This document shows positions 22,358-38,000 of a DNA stretch of 64,000 nt, piece after piece. The notes below the pieces were generated by a model. That model was given only the letters and a program-made list of their open reading frames with translations, was not told the DNA's origin and ran no database searches. The stretch is from Usnea hakonensis (Eukaryota; Ascomycota; Lecanoromycetes; Lecanorales; Parmeliaceae). Within the stretch, counting starts at the first letter, position 1; every line of letters starts with the position of its first letter. Where the stretch lies: positions 62,001 to 126,000 of the forward strand of contig BLJB01000012.1 of assembly GCA_013423325.1 (NCBI GenBank). Direction: 5' to 3'. Position numbers and translations under genes: made by a program.

Positions 22358-23914
22358 TCAGTCACCGATTCTCTCAATGTTCGCCGCCTTGAGCCATTCA
22401 GAATCGTCTTTCCCACCGCTTTGAGCAATCTCATAAAGCTGGTCCAAAAAAGCAGGTACAAAAGTGCCAGGCCCCTTGACATCTTCCCTCTTCCCAGCCT
22501 GCTCAGCCGCGATCTCATACATGAGCATGCCTGCCAGGGAGGCAAGCAATTTATCATCTTTATGCACAGCGAGGAACGCTGCTATCGTGGTACCCAAGGT
22601 ACAGCCACTGCCGGTTATATTACCAAGATAGGGATGTCCGTTCTTAATTGCAAACGTTCTTTCGCCGTCACTCAGATAGTCCTTTTTTCCCGTCATGAGA
22701 ACGACATTTCGTTCCCTTGCGGCCAATTTCTTCACTAATTGGACCTTGGCAGACTCATCGGTGGTGCTGGCGCCCACGTCGACACCTTTTTGCTGCACCA
22801 CGCTTTCTCCAAGAACCGTTGCAATTTCGTTTTCGTTACCCTTGATGACGTCGAAATAGCCATTACTCATGAGCGTTTTGACAGACTGCCGACGAACGGC
22901 TGTGGCTCCTGCACCGACAGGATCGAACAGCACGGGGCCACCAGCTTCGTTGTACGCGCGGATTGCTTGGATATAATTAGTCAAGCCATCTGGTGTGACG
23001 GTTCCCATATTGACGACGAGTGCACCGCCCAGTCGAGCCAGATCCTTGGCTTCTTCACCATAGTTAGCCATTATGGGACTTGCGCCGATACATAAAGCCA
23101 CGTTTGCTGCGAAGTTCTGGACTACTAAGTTCGTCATATTATGACACAAGGGGGACTTGACGCCTAGGGCTTTGACGATGCGGGGGATCTGGCTCAAAAG
23201 TGTTTCGACATTCTGGTTATCGGCCGCTTTAGGGCTCATGGAATCAGGGACTTTGCCTATCGAAGACCTCAATGCAGCAGCAGCTCCTTTTGGGTCTTTG
23301 GCGGCTATGATGGCACTTACCACCGCTACTCCGTCCAGCCCTTTGGTTGGTGATTTGGACTGGAACATTACACGTTGCACATTGGAAGCATTGATTCCCC
23401 CTATTGCAACTGTAGGTATCGTCATTACATCAAGTGTGGACAGGTGCTGCAGGATATTTTTAACCCCTGCGGTACCCATAATCGATTTGGTATTTTCCTT
23501 AGTTGGCGTTGCGTAAACAGTCCCGATGCCCAAATATGAGGCACCTCCGCTCGCTGCTATCACTGCATCGTCGAGACTGTTGGCAGTCACTCCGATTATG
23601 GCGTCCGGGCCTAGGATTTTTTGAGCTGTTTCCAAGTCCATATCCTCCTGACCGAGGTGTACTCCGTCCGCACCAACCGCTTGAGCAACACCAACATGGT
23701 CATTTATAATTAGGGGAACGTTGTATTTTTCCGTGATGGCACGGAGGCGTCTTCCCATCCGAATGAGACTGGCGGTTTCGCTTTTCTTATCCCGATACTG
23801 CACAACAGTAACGCCACCCTCTACAGCAGCCTCAACTACGGAAGCAAGATCCTTGTCTCCAAGGACAGCCTGTGTGGAGTCAGTGACCAGGTAAAGGGAG
23901 TAGTCAATAGCCAT
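22358..23914 (-). CDS. THI6: Bifunctional thiamine-phosphate synthase / hydroxyethylthiazole kinase
   Basis: Single exon, 518 residues. The N-terminal ThiE domain (about 1-225) joins HMP-pyrophosphate and HET-phosphate: YSLYLVTDS, VVQYRDKKS, LIINDHVGVAQAVGADGVHLGQEDM, IGVTANS, YLGIGTVYATPTK and PTVAIGGIN. The C-terminal ThiM domain (about 245-505) phosphorylates hydroxyethylthiazole: SPLCHNMTNLVVQNFAANV, GASPIMANYGEEAKDL, LFDPVGAGAT, VIKGNENEI and GNITGSGCTLGTTIAAF with the catalytic Cys. This is the standard fungal Thi6 fusion for thiamine synthesis and salvage. It is convergent with DHFR (211 bp between stops). No TPP-riboswitch core was recognised upstream. Confidence 0.97.
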   Translation of the reverse strand: MAIDYSLYLVTDSTQAVLGDKDLASVVEAAVEGGVTVVQYRDKKSETASLIRMGRRLRAITEKYNVPLIINDHVGVAQAVGADGVHLGQEDMDLETAQKILGPDAIIGVTANSLDDAVIAASGGASYLGIGTVYATPTKENTKSIMGTAGVKNILQHLSTLDVMTIPTVAIGGINASNVQRVMFQSKSPTKGLDGVAVVSAIIAAKDPKGAAAALRSSIGKVPDSMSPKAADNQNVETLLSQIPRIVKALGVKSPLCHNMTNLVVQNFAANVALCIGASPIMANYGEEAKDLARLGGALVVNMGTVTPDGLTNYIQAIRAYNEAGGPVLFDPVGAGATAVRRQSVKTLMSNGYFDVIKGNENEIATVLGESVVQQKGVDVGASTTDESAKVQLVKKLAARERNVVLMTGKKDYLSDGERTFAIKNGHPYLGNITGSGCTLGTTIAAFLAVHKDDKLLASLAGMLMYEIAAEQAGKREDVKGPGTFVPAFLDQLYEIAQSGGKDDSEWLKAANIERIGD

Positions 23915-24650
23915 GCCCAGACGCCTTGCGAGCCGGAGATGGACACGTGCCTAAAGCTTTTACATATAACAAACACATAGACACACTTGGAAGTATATGG
24001 GGGTAAAAGTTCTAGCTCTGGCAGATTGAAAAGTCAGTAATGGAACGGTATTACGTATTACGGTACGCAAAAAAACGGTAAGAAAAGAGCAATTCGCGCT
24101 GAAATCTTAGTGGGCTGAGTTCGGTTCCCAAACGTAATTTCTGTCTTATTTGTAACCTCACCATGGAGAAATACTACATCGAGCCGCTAGGGTAAATTTT
24201 TGAATGATATTGAGTCCAGAAATCTACACATTATTATAAGATATACTCTTCTATAATGAGGTGGATAGAACTATAACGCTCTTTGAGTAGCAGCATCAAT
24301 AGGAGACGAGGTAAGAGTCCGAGTGCTTCTGGACTGCGGGGCAAATGTCAATGCCTAATGTGGACAATAAGGCATCCCTTTCAAGCAGCGTCATGCGGAT
24401 GATGAACATGGAGACGAACCTCCCCTGTATGGGAGCTGAGTAGGTAGTTAGTTGTCGGATCTGTTGCAGATGAGCGTCTTTGACGCGGATGGATCTTCCG
24501 CGATTGGCGAAAGCTCTCGACCCAGATATCACTGGGGCTTAAAGTTGCTGAAACCTGTGCAGTCTGCTGGATGGAGAAGGCGGTATATTGAAGTCAGGCT
24601 CGTCTTCACGAAAAGGGCACAAAGTCCGGAAAAGCAGGCACAGTGAATTG
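23915..24650. other. Intergenic region
   Basis: The first ~300 bp upstream of THI6 contain AT-rich, T/A-run sequence (ATTACGTATTACGGTACG). No gene supported. Confidence 0.4.
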
Positions 24651-27020
24651 TCATCCCTCGTCCGACCAAATCTTGCTGTACTCGGGCATTCGCTCCTGGA
24701 ACTGCCTCACGACCTGAGAATAGAAGATTTTCTGCACTCGCGGATCGTCCAGTGTATACTCATCGAGGCCCAGACCAAAGTCGCAGTCTAGACACATTCG
24801 TATTATGCGACCATACATGGTACCCAGTTCGCGCCCAGCACGCCTCTTTAGCATCATTAAGTGCTGTAAATTAGCAACCCCGTCAAGCGTGGAATCCACG
24901 AGTAGGCTTTCGAGCGTGTCCTCGAATTCAATTTCGAGCAGCACCACGCCAAGGCAGTAGAGCATCTCGTTCTTGATCCACGTATCTCTTGACAGTGAGC
25001 CTTTCGCTGAGGCTTTTCCTTTTAGTCGCTGGAATGAGTGCAGATGCGGCGCTTTTAATGACTCTTGCCGCCCTTGGCCGTCAGAACCAAAGAAGATGAT
25101 ATCGTCGCTTTTGAGCTCATTTTGAAGCCAAGGCGTAGAATGATATAGGAGCACTGCTAGCGATAGAGCACCTGCCAGTCTCCACTTGTCAGGTTTTGGC
25201 AGATTTTGCTGCCGACGATGGCTAGCTATCATCTTTGATAGAGACATAGTCCCACCACCGAAGGTTGAGGGCGCAGCTTGCCGCGTGTAGACCGTGTACC
25301 TGTCTGTGCTGGCACCGTTGAGGTAGCCTACGCAAACATTGCTATCAACACCATTTCTCGATGTCTCCAAAATGCATAGGCAGAGGTCGGAAACAGACCC
25401 CAGGTCCGGCAACGGTGGTTCAGCCGGCTTCTTGGATTGAGGCCTCATGGACAAGCTATCTTGCAATGCTATGGGCGACTTCACGTTGGTCGGAGTTTTG
25501 CTTGACTTGGCATGTTGCCCTGTGAACTTCTTGAGAAGCCCACGATACCCGGACGTTCGGCCTGCTTTCTCCTTTTCCTTCCTATCAAGACCTGCGGACG
25601 TTTGTCTACGTATCTGCGCAGGCTCAATCTCTTTGGAACCGTCTGGCTCGCTGAATCGCACCGTCGTCTTACCAGCCTTGCCAGCAATGGTTGTCGCTTC
25701 AACAGTCGACTCGATCGCGAGCAGTACAGGATTCTGCTCATCGTTCTAAGTCAGAAATATACATCCATTGAACTGAGGAGGATTTCCAGAGCATGGTCTC
25801 TAAGCCCAAGTATAATACAAAAGAGGGCGATAATGCTTGAATAACATACCTGGTACCCTGGAGTTGGCTGATGGTCATCCCAATACGTAAGTGCCATGTC
25901 AAAAGACATCTTGGGCGGAGCATCAAGGTACAATTCGGAAGTTTCGAGACACAGGCGGAGATTAGCAGAGTGACCCACCTGGTATATCTCAGAGTCAGCA
26001 TTACACCTTTGGAGAACGAAAATCGGAGTCGAATGATATGTTTCTAGAGTAAAATTGGCGTAAGGATGCCCGAGATCACCCTAGGATTGCGTCTCGAGAG
26101 GCCATAGAGGGCATCGAAAAGGAAGAGGGAACCCTGAAATCGCCTTACGTGGGTTGGACATGACCACAACTTTGCCAGGTGATGGTGCAAAGTCTTCGAT
26201 GCAGCACGAAGCTTTTGAATTTTCTCGAGTGATCTGTCGCTTGATTGGGAATCCCGCGGCGTCTGAGCAGGAGTCCAAGATGCATTGAATCGGACGATCT
26301 GCTGAGATATGGCTAGAAACGCTTGATTGCGGTGACCTAGTGTGGCTCGGAGTCAGCGTTACGATCCTTAAAAGGGACTTGGGGCAACAATGTCGATTTC
26401 CGGTCTCGTGTAGGAAACCCATGACCCGACTCTTGGGGATGCATCCGTTATCCAGCAATGTTACAAAAAAATGGGAGAATGCGTCTGAGAAGTGACTTAC
26501 GCAATTCGTTAATTTTCTCATTCAGGGAATCTTTTTTCAAGCTAAGCTTCATCTTTTGCTTGACATGAGATTTCCATGCCTTTATGTCGATGGGTTCCTC
26601 CTCTGTCCTCGAGGGTCTCGAAAGCCCTTCTGGAAGATGCTTGGTGTTCTCGTAAATCTCATCCAGCGAGGTTTTAATCAGCTGCAAAATATCTCTGAGC
26701 TGTCCATAATGAGGGCCAACGGTACTCGAAACATTAAGATCCAGACTCCGGTCCTGTTTGATCACACTGCGGAGATTATGTGACGGATCTTTGAGCATGT
26801 CTTCCAATTCATGACCGTCAACAAACCTGGACAATATCCAGATACATTCATTCTGGAAAATGTCTCGTTGGACATTGAGCTCGGTCGTAAATGTTTTCAG
26901 AGCCTTTGAATATTGACGGTATGTGATAATGGGACCCACGATCTTTTCATAATCCTCTATGGCGGTGATGATAAGTGGTAAGACTCCTAAGACAACGCCG
27001 ACGATCTCGAATCCTGACAT
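24651..27020 (-). CDS. DUF7580-like protein with decayed kinase-like C-terminal domain
   Basis: Four exons (27020-26501, 26336-26149, 25978-25850, 25745-24651) give 643 residues; all phases agree. The N-terminus (GFEIVGVVLGVLPLIITAIEDYEKI, shown shortened) is the helical start typical of fungal HeLo/DUF7580-type proteins. The middle has SLEKIQKLRAASKTLHHHL, SCPTHVGHSANLRLCLE and a linker. The C-terminal part (about 390-640) resembles a protein-kinase fold without catalytic residues: LAVLLYHSTPWLQNELKSDD aligns by eye with the catalytic-loop region (expected HRDLKxxN, here QNELKSDD), and LYCLGVVLLEIEFE with kinase subdomain IX. DFG is not visible. Role unknown; such proteins are often linked to fungal self/non-self or stress signalling. 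It is divergent from the zinc-finger/kinase gene, starts 513 bp apart. Confidence 0.8.
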
Positions 27021-27533
27021 ATTGGATGAAGGCCGTCTGATCTCGAGCCAGTTGCGTTATGAGGCCTTGGATGGCATCATAGAGCTGATTGGATGTCGAA
27101 ATTAATAATGGTCTGAACGCCAGTGTAGTCGATTCGAGCACCAGATCGGCCTTGTTACCAATGACAGACCACGCTTCTGATCTCGTGTACCTCACCCTTG
27201 TGGCATCCAGGAATTTGAAGCCATTACATTACCTTATTCTGACATGACGCCTGATACCTAGATCATCTCTTTTTCGAATCCAAGTCAACCCCGCAGCATT
27301 GCATTTGGCCCCCACAGGCTACAGCTACCTAGACCAGGTTAGAGCTAGTGTCCCGCCAGGATCAGCAGAGCTGCAGAACCCCGCCATACGGGTTGACCCC
27401 TCTTGATAGAGTCTGAGAAATAAGGCCGCATCGAACTAGTTGCATCAGAGCCTATCTCCTTGCCTTCTTTATGGGTCATAATCAAGCGTAGGTGCTAGCT
27501 AAGGACAATTGAGCTTGGAGGGTAGACGACGTG

Positions 27534-30995
<3,462 letters not shown>

Positions 30996-31110
30996 CACAT
31001 GCATCTTTTAGCGAATCGTCACAAGCCCAAATCGATAGAGGCGCGACAATATGACATCAAATTTAGAAATTCTCTGACGCTTTTCTCCCAGTACAGAGGA
31101 CCCAGAAACA

Positions 31111-31335
31111 TTGAAGGAAGTCTCCCCAGTCCCATTCCTACCCACCCCTGTGGGTAATGAAGTCGATACCAACTGGAAGGGGTCAAAGCCGCGCATAATC
31201 GCAGAGTCCAGCCCCTCCACGCCCAACTCGCTTTCTCTATCAATCGACGAGACGAGCGTGCCAGCAGCATTGAGTCAAAGCAACTCCTTGGCCATGATGG
31301 AAGCCACAAGACCACAATCCTTCACGCCGAGCTAA
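31111..31335 (+). other. Orphan open frame downstream of the kinase gene
   Basis: A Ser/Thr/Pro-rich frame (SPVPFLPTPVGNEVDTNW ... RPQSFTPS) extends back to about 31090, just after a plausible TTCTCCCAG acceptor. No donor in the kinase gene joins it in phase. It could be the last exon of a lost or alternatively spliced gene, or chance. Confidence 0.25.
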
Positions 31336-32588
31336 GAATCTGTGAAGACGCTGTTCGCAGTAACGAGTGTCAGGACCGATACATGCCTTGTGAAGGTTGG
31401 AATCTATATGCCATTTCTCGATGGTCAGGCAATGCAGGAAACGTGTACCAACCAACAGGTGTGAAACCTCTTTGACTTATGCTGGGGCAAACGATGTCGT
31501 ATCAATAGATATATACATTAACAGGTGTTACTGCTCAAATAGACTACGAAGAAGACGAGATTCACGAAAGCGGAGGAGATTTGGTGAGGTCAAAATACCT
31601 TATGCGAAGACAATGCAGCTGTACGGATACTTTACCATTTGTATATTTTGATGGGGGAATTTTCTTTTGTCGGATCTAAACAAGATGAAACGGCATAGGG
31701 CCAAATAATAAACAGTAGAGATTTGTCTGGGCATATATGTAAAGTACCTTGGGTGCATGTGCAGGCGTTTGCAGGCGCAGATGTCATGAGCTCATTAAAT
31801 AAATTATCAAGTGAGGAATGCATTTAAGGTAGCTCAGTATCAGTACTCCGTACTAACCGTAAATTATGATCTTACAGTAAGGTACGGGTGCGTATTCTGC
31901 TGCCTTGCAGTAAGGTAGCATGTGCTTCAAGCGTCTGGAACGCCTGGTGCATAAAGTAAGGTATGTGTCACGCTAAGCTAAGAATAAAAGCCCGCCGAGC
32001 ATCCGGCGCTGACCTCGCCCATTGAAAAAATAAATACGGTACCATTTCCTTCTTCCTTTCTTCTTCTTCTTCTTCTTCTTCTTCCTTCTTCTTCCTACTC
32101 CTCTTTTAAAACCACAACACCATTATCGTCATCAGACTCAACATTCAAACTTCTATTAGGCAAGCAACCTCACTCAAAGATTCTCCATCAAGCCAGAGAC
32201 TACTTCGCAAACACTTTCTGCAGTCCAAGAAAACTTGCACCCAAACATCCTTGGCCTTCCAATTCGTGAATCCTAAACAAAAACAGAGTCACCACCAGCA
32301 ACCCACGGCTGTCTATGTATTCGTGCTCCAACGCCTTCAGAAACCATCCGCCGCTCACGCTGCAACCATTTCCCATACCGCGGAAACATTGTAGCCTCTA
32401 CACAAGATCCAACGGGTAATTCCCAGCAGTCGCAAGCACCATCTGGTCCAATCTCGCATCATCTTCCATGAGCCGCCTGCATCTCTGCATGTCTTTATTG
32501 GCATCCTTCCGTCGTCATACAGCACTTTCTTGCCCTATTTCCTATCTGCATTTCCACTAGACAAAAAATTTCAACGCCCGTCGCAACC
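31336..32588. other. Intergenic region and eIF5 promoter
   Basis: Contains three TAAGGTA-type strings (around 31878, 31910 and 31957), the third within the recurrent motif GCATAAAGTAAGGTA at 31949-31963. A long CT/TTC tract lies at 32048-32095, followed by a pyrimidine-rich leader. No coding gene supported. Confidence 0.5.
32048..32095 (+). repeat. TTC microsatellite
   Basis: An interrupted (TTC)n / CT-rich tract in the presumed eIF5 promoter or 5' leader. Such tracts are common in strongly expressed fungal genes. Confidence 0.85.
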
Positions 32589-34024
32589 ATGGCTACTCTC
32601 AACATTCGTCGCGTTAGTACCACTTTCCTTTCAGCACTTGTGCGCCCTTGGCTTACCGTGACCATAGGATGTCGCCGATCCCTTCTATCGCTACAAGATG
32701 GAGCGTCTTCAGTCAAAAATCGAAGGCAAAGGCAACGGGATCAAGACCGTAATTGTCAATCTGAGCAGTGTTGCTCAATCTTTGGCGCGACCACCGTCTT
32801 GTACGCACCCGCCCCTTGTGAATGAGAGAGACACCGCTAACATTATTTCAGTCGTCATCAAGTATTTCGGCTTCGAGCTCGGTGCCCAGACCAACACCAA
32901 TCCTGCCGATGACCGTTGGATCATCAACGGCGCCCATGAAGCCTCCAAGCTCCAGGACTACCTCGACGGTTTCATCAACAAATTTGTCCTCTGCAAGATG
33001 TGCAAAAACCCGGAGACGGAGGTCAAGATCAAAGACGGGCACATTACCCTGGATTGCAAGGCCTGTGGCCGACGCTCTGATGTAGACCTTCGTCTTAAGC
33101 TGAGCTCATTCATCCTCAAGAACCAACCGAAGAAAGGCAAAAAGGACAAGGCTGAGAAAAAAGCACGCCGAGCCATGGCCAAAGAGAACGGCGATGCCGA
33201 CCAGAACGGAAACGGACATGCATCTCCTGATGGCAGCAATTCTGACAACGCTGAGGCCGAAGACGGAGACCTTGCGTTGGAAGCTGGAAGTGACGATGAG
33301 CTTACCCGCCGCATCAATGCCGAAGCCAAGGACTTGAACGGGTCTGATGCGAAGGATGACCAATGGACTGTGGACGTCTCTGAGGCCGCCGTCAAAGCTC
33401 GCGCTCAAGAGCTACCAGACGATTTTAAGCAGACACTCACAATGGATGGTGACGACGAAGACGCGGAAGGTGAGGGAGGTGGCAACAGTGCCTATGACCA
33501 ACTGGGGAGCTGGGTCATCACCACCGCTCAATCAAAGACAGGCGGTGTCAAGGAGGTAGAGGACGTCGACATCTACATCAAGGCTAAAGAGCTAGGAATC
33601 GAAACCAAGCACAAGACTTTGACCGTGCTTGCGCAGACCATCTTCGACGATTCTATCGTTGAACAGATACCCACTCGCGCCAGCATGCTCAAAAAGGCTT
33701 GTCTCTCTTTATCTAGCTCTCCGCTCTGTCTCTGACATTTACTAGATGATCACTTCCGAGCGTCACGAAAAAGCCTTCCTTGGTGGCACCGAACGTTTTG
33801 TTGGCAACGAACATCCCAAGCTCATTCCTCAGGTTCCTAAGATACTTCTCGCCTATTACCAGCAGGATCTTATCTCCGAGGACGTGCTCAAGAACTGGGG
33901 CTCCAAGGCCAGCAAAAAATACGTTGATCTTGCCACCAGCAAAAAGGTCCGCAAGTCCGCCGAACCGTTTTTGGAATGGCTTAATAATGCCGAAAGCGAT
34001 GAGGAGGAATCTGAGGAGGAGTGA
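32589..34024 (+). CDS. TIF5: Translation initiation factor eIF5
   Basis: Four exons (32589-32612, 32668-32800, 32852-33696, 33746-34024) give 426 residues. The GTPase-activating N-terminal domain is typical: [52 protein letters not shown] and the zinc ribbon [11 protein letters not shown] ... [13 protein letters not shown]. Arg15 in the eIF5 N-terminus is the arginine finger of the family (RYKMER region here). A charged linker follows. The C-terminal HEAT/W2 domain ends [18 protein letters not shown]. It stimulates GTP hydrolysis by eIF2 in the 43S complex and bridges eIF1, eIF2beta and eIF3. The third intron (33697-33745) starts GC rather than GT; no GT donor keeps phase. Confidence 0.96.
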
Positions 34025-35004
34025 TCTCTCAAGCCACTGTCTCGTTGCTCCGGACAATATCCAGACCTTTTGGTGTCCTTCAGGCTTGAGTTGGAGGTTG
34101 TGTCGTCTTTTTCTTGCTGCTACAATTCCACTCCTTTGATAGATTGGTCTGCTCTCCTCAATCCTTAATAGTCCGATAGGTCGTGTACCAACCACATTTT
34201 CAAATCAAACATCTCTGCTTATCCTGTCTTCAAACCAAACCTTTACCCTATACCGAGTGGCCACACCTCCGAAAATAACCAGCTTCTCATGCGACTACCC
34301 AGACTTCTCCTCCCAACCAACTCACTCCATGCACTCCCCTTCTTCCTCCTTCCACTCTCCAAACCCAAAACCTACCTCCTCATCCCCCATTCCCGTTCCC
34401 AGTTCCCACAATCTCACCCCCTTCCTTCCTTCTTTCATCTTCCCCCCTTTCCCATCTTAATCAATGGAACCCGCCCGGCCCCCCAACCCCCCCTTCGCAC
34501 TCCCTTTGGGGGCCTCCCCGCATCCCCTTCTCTGGCGCTTTCGCTCATGTGAGTGGGAGGTTTTCCCCTTTCCCCCCCTTCTTCTCTTCAAGTGTAGAGT
34601 GTTGTTGGGATCATGGATGTGGAAGTGGAAGTGGAAGTGGAAGTGGAAGTGGAAGTGGAAGTGGAAGTCTATGATGCTTTCTTCATGGGGAGGAGGGCGG
34701 GATCTTTGGGGAAAGTTGGTTGGCAGGGGGGGGGGGTTTATGTGTGGATGTTTCTTTTACTTAATATGTAGGGTGGTGGTTGGGTTGGGGTAGGAACGTT
34801 GGAGTTGAATGTGCTGGGGAGGGAGTTTGTGGTTTGTGGTTTGTGGGCTGTACATGCATGGGATTTGGGGGGGGGGAGGGAGTACGTATCGTACGCCGCT
34901 TGGTATATTTTCTAAGCTGGGTTCTCGTTGGGAGGAAGTGTGTAGTTACTAACCAACATACACTCTCCAGTCGATCGATACGATAAGTAAGTAGCCTCCA
35001 TCAT
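34025..35004. other. Intergenic region between convergent genes
   Basis: Low-complexity sequence: a C/T-rich block (34270-34560), a GGAAGT hexanucleotide repeat and G-rich runs including ten G at about 34727. Open frames here are compositional artefacts. Confidence 0.5.
34621..34668 (+). repeat. GGAAGT hexanucleotide repeat (8 units)
   Basis: Eight perfect GGAAGT units in a row in noncoding sequence; probably length-variable among strains. Confidence 0.95.
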
Positions 35005-38000
35005 TCACAAATCCAGATCCACAAATTCCATTCCGTTCACGCCCTCCGGCTTCACGAGCTTCTGACCACCCTCGCTCACCCTCGCTTTCTCCGCAAGCAA
35101 CCAAAGCACATCGGCGTTCAAATCTCCAAGTACGCTCCTTACGTCCTCCCTTTGCCCCGCCAAGCTTCCCAGCGCCTCGAAGACGCCGTCCTCCATGTCC
35201 TCATTCACGCCCACGTTCGCGACTACCACGAGCAGTAACTGAACCACAGCGTCCCAGACCCGCCACTTCATGCCGCTAGGCCCTTTTCCTTTTCCTTTCC
35301 CTCTGCTGTGGATGCGGGTTTCCTCTCTCATGTCTCTTTCTACCCTTCTGTACAATCCGAGCATTTTGTCCCATTCCGCTTCCATTCTCGTGGATAGGAA
35401 ATCTCCTGCGCATTCGCATAGGGTAGATAGTGCGTTCGCTGCGGCGAGCGTTGTGTACGCTTCGGGGTCGTAGAGCCGGGTTGTGATGGGGAGAAAGAGT
35501 TGCGCTGCTATGGGCAGGAATGTGTCGGTGTTGGAAGCTAGGATTGGAAGAGCGGTGGTGAGGAGATTGAGAATGTGAGCGCGGATGGGAGGCGAAGGGG
35601 TGGTCAGGTGAGAGGGTGTTAGATTGGTGATGGAGGTTAGAAGGGTGTGGGTTTTGGAAGGTGCCGGGGCCGGGGGTTCGGTTGGGACTTCTGGAGAATC
35701 TTCTGATTCCTCTTGTGGCTCGAAATCTTTTTGTGACAGAGGCTTTTTGGTTGGGCGAGGGGATGGTGGCGGTGACAGTGGGCGGTTGGTGCGCTCCAAG
35801 TTTGAGCGCAGGAGTGAAGCGAGCTCTGCTATGCTAATTGGCTTGTAGATCTTTGGTCTGGTTGTGGTGTCAGTGCTGGACTTGATGGCCCGCGTAGAGG
35901 ATTTGGCAGCTTCTTCAACGATGGCAACGAGAACGGAGAAGATCGAATCAACCAGCTTGGGATAGCCGTGGTAGCACGCTAGAATTGAGAAAAGAGACTC
36001 AACGGAATCGTCGAGGTAGGGTATCAGCGCCGGACCGCACAACCGAACCACCATGACTAAGACTTGAGGTACTTGAGGACTGATGTCGAAGGTATTGAGT
36101 TTGAGACCCACAGCGTTGACAAGGTAGTCGGCGTTGTCGATGACCAAGGCCGCAGAGTTTGGATAATTGCAGGTGGTGGAGACGATGTTGAGACATGTCA
36201 TAGCGTGCTGTTGGAGAGCTGCGTTGTTTGATCCAAGTCGTTCAAGAATTGGATACAGGGCATCAACCAATTCGGGTCGGAAATCTTCTTTCTGAGTGCG
36301 AGCTTGCAAGGCTAGGGTTTCGAGGGCAAGTGCTTGAACTTTCCAGCCACGCTTGTCTTCGAAGGTAGATTCTGATAACACGTCAAGTGAAAAGGAGTAG
36401 ATGTCGTCCAACAGCAAGTTCTGTGAGTCCTGGCCAGGCGGCAGATTCAAATATTGATCTATCATTGCTGACTCTTCAAATCTATGATTGAGAATCTGCA
36501 GCGACAGCCATATCCCGGCTAGTTGTTCTTCCTCAGATGTAGTTCTTAGGGTCTTCGCAATGTCTTGCAGCAACCCTGTGGATACTGGCATGTCATGGAG
36601 TTGTAAAGCAAGCTTTTGGAGCCTGTCCATCGTTGGACGATTGCCTGGATCGCTGAAAAGCACAGGCTGAAAGACAGCTGCTGAACTCGAAGCGGCGTTG
36701 GTAGAATGTATTAGTTGTGAGACTTTGAGACTACTTTCTGAAATAGGATGTGCTGATCGGGACGCCTGGATAGCCGAAGACACACTCGCACGTAAGCTGA
36801 CAGCCATTGAATCATTCAAGATATCAAGGCTTATATCATGACTTTCGAGAAGTTTGAAAGCGGTAGATATTTGCTCCAAGGTCCTATTCTTCTTGGTTTC
36901 GTCATTTGACTGCATTATTCTTGGTAAGGCCACGATCCAGTCGTGCAGTGAGCTTTTGATCATGTCAAGGAGATCGCCGTCGGTAGAGGCGATACTACCA
37001 AAGCTGGAGAGAGCGGCTGCATTACGAGAATGACTGCAAAGCACCACAACTGTTTCGATCAACATTGGTATAGACTGACGTAGTGCTGTGCGGCAATCCT
37101 GTATAACTGAATTGCATAGCTGCATCAGTGCTTCTCGCACCTCTGATCTGTCATGATATCGTAATGGCATGATGTTTGCCAGAGCCATTTTGACCTGGGC
37201 TGATGTAGCCGTAGCCCACGATTCTGGCAAATCTTTGTGGCTTTTGGTAGGCGCTGTAGAATTTGGTGAGACGGCCTCAAAATCCGCAACTTTACCATCA
37301 TCGATGACTATGCAAATGATAGTTGACAAGATTCTAAGGCTCGCAACAAGGACCTTGTACGACGGCTTTGAGCCACTTTTGGACGACAGTACTTTGGTCA
37401 ACGATGATACTGTTCCCGGGAAGACACCTCTGAGAGCTTCTTCGTCTGTGATGCTACTGACCAAGGAATTTAATGCATTCAACGCAGACAATCTCACACT
37501 GACCGAGGGGCCGTCTGTAACACCATCTAGCATGACCGTTACAGTGTGACCTAGAATAGGAGTATCCTTTGCATCGACAGATTTGGCGCCGAGACCAGCG
37601 CCATTCGAAGCCTGGAAGAGACTGCTTAAGCACTCGAATGAAGTAGAGGAAAGTTCCTCGTTGACATGTTTTACTTTCGTGTCCGTAGCGCTTCCTCCAG
37701 CTAGAAAGCACAAAAGAATCAAAATTTGTTTACCCAGTTCAGATGATAGCTGGCTTCTCCAGCCCTGCGAGATGAGAATTTGTAGGCATTGGAGGGCGAC
37801 TTCAACTGCTCGGACCGGTAGGTCTTTGCTGTCGCGGAAGATGTGCGAAAGCGGGAAGAAGGCATAGTCAGCCAGCTTGGAGTCCAGTGCATTACTTTGG
37901 CCGCCGATGATTGACATGGTCTCGTGGAGGCTTTCCAGGGACCTGATGACATCTTTTGTGGTAGCTTTCTTGGCCTTGTAGCGCAATGCCACTTGACTGA

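Noticed and set aside
23915..24250. Possible TPP riboswitch upstream of THI6
   Set aside because: No CTGAGA ... conserved core could be found in the upstream strand, and there is no intron in the leader to regulate.
34257..34986. Proline/Trp-Lys-rich open frames between eIF5 and TTI1
   Set aside because: They follow the CT-rich and GGAAGT low-complexity tracts; no family, no splice structure.
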